Assembly: GCA_014773175.1 (NCBI GenBank)
Contig: VXCM01002031.1
Location: 1 to 64,000 of the forward strand
Source of the DNA: Lucifuga dentata
Lineage: Eukaryota; Chordata; Actinopteri; Ophidiiformes; Bythitidae
DNA length: 64,000 nt
Direction of reading: 5' to 3'
Shown in pieces: positions 57,851 to 64,000 of the stretch. The notes under the pieces were generated by a model. It ran no database searches, had not been told where the DNA came from, and saw nothing but the letters and a program-made list of their open reading frames with translations. The translations under genes and the position numbers were made by a program. Numbering within the stretch: the first letter of the stretch is position 1; each line of letters opens with the position of its first letter.

Positions 57851-60055
57851 GCACCACGCTGGGGAAGTTATTCGATTAGGCTGCGTGCTATGTGGGCAAC
57901 CCCATTCTGCAGTCCAACGAGCCACCTACTGGGAAAACTGTTTCAATAAGCATGGAGAGAGAAAGAGAAAACAAATGGAATACAAAGCATCCAGCAGTCA
58001 GAAAACCTACAATGTATACCATAAGACTGTTTTGGTAAAAGCTGTGATGGTCATCATAAAAATGGCTGTCTAGTCATCGTGGTTTTGGAAATAAAACATC
58101 ACTGAAAGTGTAAACTAGTGAGGGTATTTTATCATTCTAATACCAAGCAACTCATGTGGTAAGTACACAAATAAAAAAAGATTAGATCACATATCAAAGA
58201 TGTAAAAAAGATTTAAATCCTATAATTAACTGACTTTCATTCATCACACACACACATATATATGCACAATCTTTCGCTTTCGCTCTTGCGCACACAAACA
58301 CACAGCGGGTGTCAGTGGGAGAAGGGGGTGGGTGTCTTGGCCCGAGAGTTGACCTGCCACTCCACTGCTACCCGCTGCTAAGGCACAAAGGAGCCCCTTG
58401 GCGAGCCGCCTCAGGAAGAAAGGCCAGGGGGAAAATGAGTCAGCTCCAGCTCTACAGAAAAGAAGACCCTCGTCTATCCTCCATGACCACTCTGTCATCC
58501 ATGAATACTATTTACGCCACGGGAAGTCTTTTCTCAAATTGAGCCCCCCCTCCTTAACACTTCTTCGCCTTGTGCTCTTGCAACATTCTAAGGGTTTATT
58601 CTTGTCTTCTGTGCTTTGCGTTATCCTTCTCTCTCTCTGTCTTTTTTACAGGCCAAGTCAAGAGAGATGCTCCTCAAGCATTGCAAATTGATTATGGTGC
58701 TGAACATTTATTACATGAAGGTCTGCATGGTATAGATGTGAGAGAGGGGGAGTGTGCTGGGAAGAGGAATGTAGGCTCATCCTCAGGGTCATCATAATGT
58801 TCACACACTTCATCACTATCATGGGAAACAGTTACAACACATGTGTTTAATGCATTATGGAAACTATAAAGTTAACCGATTTATATCTCATTTGTGGTAC
58901 TGATTAATTGCAGTAATTCCTAATTGAGTGATTTTCATGTTTTAATACAAGCTGAAGGATTACATAACTCCCTGGGTTCTGAAGAAATTCTACATATCTT
59001 GGTTTCATAACAACTTTTAAAACACATTTAGATGCTGCATGGTTAGCAACAGCTATTATTCATTTTGTGAAAAGCTGATATTTCGGAATGAAAGGTTTTC
59101 ATCTAGTAACAACAACTTATCATGTAGTGTAAGTACTTTGTGATGCTTTGTACTTTGTGATGCATATGTTTTCAATTTATATAAACTTTGTTCTTTAACA
59201 ACTCCAATGTTTGTCTGGTGGTATATATGGGGGTTGAAACAAAAACTGCAACACCTGTGCAGCAATGCAATTAACCCTCAATATATCTTACCCTTTTGAA
59301 CATATGATGTTCCTATTTTGTTGACACTGTGTCATAAATTGCCATTGGTTGATAAACTATATGATTATTTTTAGGGCACAGTTTTGTGGATTTGAAGTGC
59401 ATTTTATCAAAAAGATGCTGCTGTTAGTTGGTATATTCAACATTATTATGTATATTATAATTACGTATATTCTACAGAGGGTAGTTTGATTAAGCAGATG
59501 TCATCAAATGTAATTATGTCATCATGTCTCTGTAAAGAAACCAGCCTGAAACGTGGGAGGAGAAGAGTTATTCTCCAGAGGTTTAATGTCACCTGGCTGT
59601 CTGATGAGTCAGAAATTAGTGTCACTACATTGTAATATCACTTTAAAGGAGTAGTCTGCAAGACTCTGTTTTGTTACAGCAAATATAAATATTCTATGAA
59701 TGTAAAGACAAATTGCTACTTTATAATCAAAAGAACCATGTTAGATTATAACATTAATTATAATATAGTAATATAACATAATAACATACTGTATAACTCA
59801 TAACTAGATTCATTCTTTTGTGCAGTTCCACAACCATTAAAGTATAATGTGTCACTCTGCGGGTGAGCTGTACATAAACACTTGTGCATATACACGATGT
59901 GTAAATTTGTGACTTAGCACATATTCATAAACTCTCATATAGGTATTTACACATGCATACACACACTGTACACACAATCACATAAAAAAAATCATACCCA
60001 AGCATACAGAGATATACAAATACACACTGTTGCAGACATATGGACATCTTTTCTC

Positions 60056-60082
60056 ACACACACACACACACACACACACACA
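60056..60082 (+). repeat. (CA)n microsatellite
   Basis: Uninterrupted CA tract of about 13 units. Confidence 0.9.
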
Positions 60083-62694
60083 AGTTGTCCTAGTGACCAT
60101 AAGATTTTCTTGTAAGCTCAGCTACTACATGGTCCTATTCTGCTGCAGCTGTATGTTTTGGTGAAGCATTCTCTGACATCGCTCACACAGTAAGTTGCTG
60201 TACATCCATAATACTGTCAGCTAAATGTCTAAATAAACTGAATACAAAGAAATTCACATGGAAACACACCCTGCCTTTGCCCTATTACCACCCATTTCAA
60301 CTTCCCTGCAGACCCAGCTTAAGAAACAGAGGGATATATTTTTGGGGTGACGTCTATTGTGGCCAATTTTAATCCTTGTTGCGGCACCTTCCAATGGGAC
60401 AAAGGGGTTGTGAGCGGCAGGAAGCCGGTCCTCAGCGCTCGTANTTGCGGCACCTTCCAATGGGACAAAGGGGTTGTGAGCGGCAGGAAGCCGGTCCTCA
60501 GCGCTCGTATAGGCTCCACACAAAGCTGCTGCCACTGGGTTATGATTAGAGTGTCAGTGTGGCCTGCAGGAATCTTGCTGGGAAGGATGCAAGCTTAGAC
60601 CCACGCCAAGCTAGGACTTCAACACCACTCTGAAGAATAGAAAGCAGGAGAAAGAGAGGGCCACAATGAATACCTAAAACCCCCTTTCAGGCCAAAGCTA
60701 GAGAAGCACAGGTTGCCTCCTCTGTTCTTTCTCACCTTCTGTTCTCTTTTTCACCTTGGGCTGAAAAGTTGCTGAGGTCTGCAGGTTCTTCACAGACCTC
60801 TCATTCAGGGGGAGAAAGGCGACAAGACAAGGGGGTGGGACTTTTACAGAACAGCTCCGTCAAAAATGGCACGGCCCAGACCTAGGCCAAGATGCTCAGG
60901 ATGCTCCACTAATAGGCTGCATCAGCAGAAAGACAAAAAGAACTTAACAATTATTAGATTTAAAGGCTGGCTGGAATGAATGAGGAAGTCCAAATGGAGT
61001 CATTGTACATTGATGGAGGAGTTGGGGGTTAGCTGAGGTTCAGCTACAGACCAATACTTAGGCCTGGAATAATTAACCAGAAACAGCCATTAATGTTGAC
61101 GAATAGCAGTCTCTGAAACAATGGGAACTGACCAATCATTGATGGTAACATCCACTGTGAGGGCCTCGACCCACAGCTGTGGAAGCATTCTAAACACTGG
61201 GGAGGAGGGGCTGTGGTAGTTTAACGACAATATATCATCTTCACTGAGCACAGCAATGGATGGAAACATGATTGAAAGACAAATCCCACAGAGCCATTGG
61301 AAAAACTTTATGTGAGTTTTTTTGGGGGGCAAAGCAGTTTCTCCCTTCCTGTAAAATCTGGTTCTGAGCAGCACATAGGTGAGCTCACTTCAACCCCTCT
61401 GGGCTCAAAACACAGCAGGTTTTCTAAACCTGCTAAGTAGTTTATTACACTCATCTGTTGGTTGTCTCAGGTGTAAATACTGCCCAATTAGACAGGTAGA
61501 ATTAAAACTATCTGCAGTAATCTAAGGTCTGAAGGCTGCCCAACAAATTTCAGAAGCAGAAAGTTTTGTAACATCAGATTCTATTGCTGCGACAGACCTC
61601 AGAAGGCGGATTTTTCCCAGTCAGAAGTTCCGACTTCCGACCTCAAACTGTTCCAGCCAAATGTAAACAAAAAAGCTTGGCTGAACACCAATAAATACTG
61701 TAAGATTATATAAACTTCGTAATAAATGTTAACTAAAGTAAAGTTAGAGTACAGGACTGTTCAGTTGTGTTGTTTCACAATGATATTAATCACAGTGGGT
61801 ATTAAACATTTGTGCANACAGGACTGTTCAGTTGTGTTGTTTCACAATGATATTAATCACAGTGGGTATTAAACATTTGTGCAAATACGTAATATTCTGA
61901 ACTTATTTACACTTACATATCAATGGCAAACAGTTATTATGCATTATAGATAGTTACCATGGCAATATATTTTGACCTTTTTATTTCAGTGTCACGTAAG
62001 AAAAAATATTTTATTCGCTGATCATGCCCATTCACAAAGCTTGCTTCCACAGGCGCCGCCATGTTGAGTGATGTCATACTCGTGAAGTCAGGGTAGATAA
62101 TTTTGGTCCAAGTTTCCCAGTCGGNTTGAGTGATGTCATACTCGTGAAGTCAGGGTAGATAATTTTGGTCCAAGTTTCCCAGTCGGAGCTCAGACTTCAA
62201 ATGCCGTTCCAATGCATTTTTCCAAATAGGAAGTGGGAAAAATCCGAGTTTCGAGGTCTGTCATACACAGCATTAGTGTTAGTGAGTGACTCAGGCGATG
62301 GCTAATGGAGCTCAGCGTCTATTTTCCCTGGGTAGGATTCTGTCCTCAGATGACCCAAAACACTGACTTTAGATACATAGAGAATAAGCCTGGTAGGGAC
62401 GCCATGCTAAAATTGACACTTAATCGGTAGAAAAATAAGTTTCGGGTTCAGAAAGCTTTTAGCTGCTCAGGAGGGAAAAAAAAAAAAAAAAAANAAAAAA
62501 AAAAAAAAAAAACGCAAATAGAAAGATAAGAAAATGAGAGGCATCAGCATGAAGGTGTCAAAACCAACTGGTGAGGCATGAAACCTGCAGGAAAACTGCA
62601 CATTCAGCAACTCCACACCCTCCATGCTGCATCTAAGAGATGCATGTGAAGAGATTTAAAAAAGAATATAGTGGTTAATGATTTGTTGAGGCTC

Positions 62695-62699
<5 letters not shown>

Positions 62700-62731
<32 letters not shown>
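62700..62731 (+). repeat. (GA)16 microsatellite
   Basis: Uninterrupted AG/GA tract, 32 bp. Confidence 0.9.
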
Positions 62732-62737
<6 letters not shown>

Positions 62738-63963
62738 GGCAGAGATCATTCAGAGTTGAAAGAGCACTCAGCCCACAGCATCGCTTTAATGGACAGGTCG
62801 CTGGCAGTGTGTGTGGGAGAGTGTTCACTTAACGCCCTCAAGGTCATTTGCATTTATTTACATTTTGAGGTGAGACACAAGTTGCCAACCTTACTACACC
62901 AGACCTCAATATTGTAGCCTACAGGCATTTTGAAATAAATAGGAAGAATTTCAGTGGATTTAGAAATGGGATTTGGGGTTTCTTGCCTTGTGTTCACATT
63001 GTGGCTAACTTTGCTGACTGGAAACTTTTGACCAATTGTGGGGATGTGATCTATGCATGGTTTCAGCAACAATAGTATGAAAAGTCAGACCATGTATTTT
63101 TGACTGCTTCCTTGCCTGTCATAATAAGAAGCAATAATAAAAGGATTTTTGAAACATATTCTTGTAGTCTTTCAAGTAGAGGTTATGGAAATCAGGGTGA
63201 CTTTGAATGGTTATGATTAAAGACATCCATTTTGCATTTAGCCAAAGCTTCACAGGGGAAGCAAAGAAACACATTAACCTCCTTGCATCTTGACAGATGA
63301 CCATGAAAACTTCAACAACGACCAACTTTCCCAAGTAACACACCCTGCTCACTCTGCATTGTTGAAGCTGTGACTTGATGATTTGACGATTATCTTGCTT
63401 GCAATGTGCACTTGGGGTGAGACATTGAAATCAGATGTTAAAAACCTTCGAACATCTGTTCTTTTTTCTCATCTGTTGGATGAGAAAGTTGTCCTCATAC
63501 TTTATTAATTGTGAACTAGACCAAGACTTCAGTGAATGTAAAGGAATTGCAGCCATGAGGAGATTTTGCGAGAATGGAAGGATCCTGGGAGACAGAGCCT
63601 ATAGGAGGTAGTTGAGGGCCGTACGATGTGGCAGACCCCTGGCACACATGCCAGCTTCACTTTCCACGCTGCTCACTCTCCTGACGCCCAGATCCCCTGG
63701 TGCCCCTGTCCTCCTCCCAGCACTGCTTTGTGTGCCCGCATAATCTCCCAGCAAAGCAACAGCGATGCAGGTGGTCCCATCCCAGCGAAGCCTTACCCCC
63801 TTCCCTATCCTCTATCTCTCTTTCTTTCTCTCTACCCTGGCCGCCTGCATCATCTCCCTCTCCAGTCCTTGGTGTGGAGATACAAAGAGACACTCCCTGG
63901 CAGAGATAAACCTATTTTAGACATGCCGAGGGGGAACCTGACACTCCCCACCTCTCCCTTCAC

Positions 63964-63964
<1 letters not shown>

Positions 63965-64000
<36 letters not shown>
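63965..64000 (+). repeat. (CT)n microsatellite at the window edge
   Basis: CT tract with one TTTC interruption, running to the last base. Confidence 0.9.

Larger units (their letters stand above)
57851..64000. other. gene-free stretch to the right edge
   Basis: No convincing exon. N joins at 60444, 61817 and 62125 are each flanked by perfect duplications (60379-60443/60445-60509, 61751-61816/61818-61883, 62064-62124/62126-62186); another N at 62494 is in poly-A. Ends in a (CT)n tract. Confidence 0.5.

Noticed and set aside
57921..57936. Third CTCF-type motif
   Set aside because: GCCACCTACTGG lacks the conserved base after the GGTGGC core.
60379..60509. True tandem repeat
   Set aside because: Identical 65-bp copies on either side of a single N match the assembly-overlap pattern seen at six other sites.

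Overview
The window is vertebrate nuclear DNA and most likely comes from a teleost fish. The genes are split by GT/AG introns. There are degenerate Tc1-like transposons, tRNA-derived SINE pieces and many (CA)n/(GA)n microsatellites. The gene order psmd1 - htr2b - C2orf72 matches human 2q37.

Layout. From 1 to about 19.8 kb is the psmd1 locus, encoding 26S proteasome subunit Rpn2. It lies on the minus strand with its start codon at 19773, and its first 16 coding exons can be read down to 12111. The remaining exons lie beyond the left edge. The large psmd1 intron that begins at 12110 contains the whole serotonin receptor gene htr2b on the opposite (plus) strand, with coding exons at 3324-3585, 6879-7079 and 8177-9126. 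This reproduces the nested arrangement of mammals. From 21.8 to 24.4 kb is a complete three-exon C2orf72-like gene on the minus strand. From 24.9 to 28.2 kb is a chain of seven phase-compatible minus-strand exons forming the 3' part of a gene I do not recognise. At 31.65-31.80 kb is a likely terminal exon of another minus-strand gene that resembles a cytoplasmic tail.

From about 31.8 to 64 kb I find no convincing coding gene. The stretch is rich in microsatellites and contains blocks of complex, stop-poor sequence that look like candidate conserved non-coding elements. The most striking are two copies of a roughly 270-bp element in the same orientation, about 24.8 kb apart (32.79-33.06 and 57.57-57.85 kb). 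Several hairpins, two CTCF-type motifs and an ARE-like motif beside the psmd1 promoter are also noted.

Assembly warning. The window holds 21 single-N joins. Seven are flanked by perfect 61-66 bp direct repeats, the signature of unmerged contig overlaps, and most others sit in homopolymer runs. These duplications should not be read as biology.

The genes do not form a pathway. psmd1 is a housekeeping proteasome gene, htr2b is a tissue-restricted Gq-coupled receptor, and the C2orf72-like protein has no known function. What links them is old conserved synteny. All exon boundaries were placed by eye from splice signals, reading-phase continuity and remembered family sequence. No database search was run.
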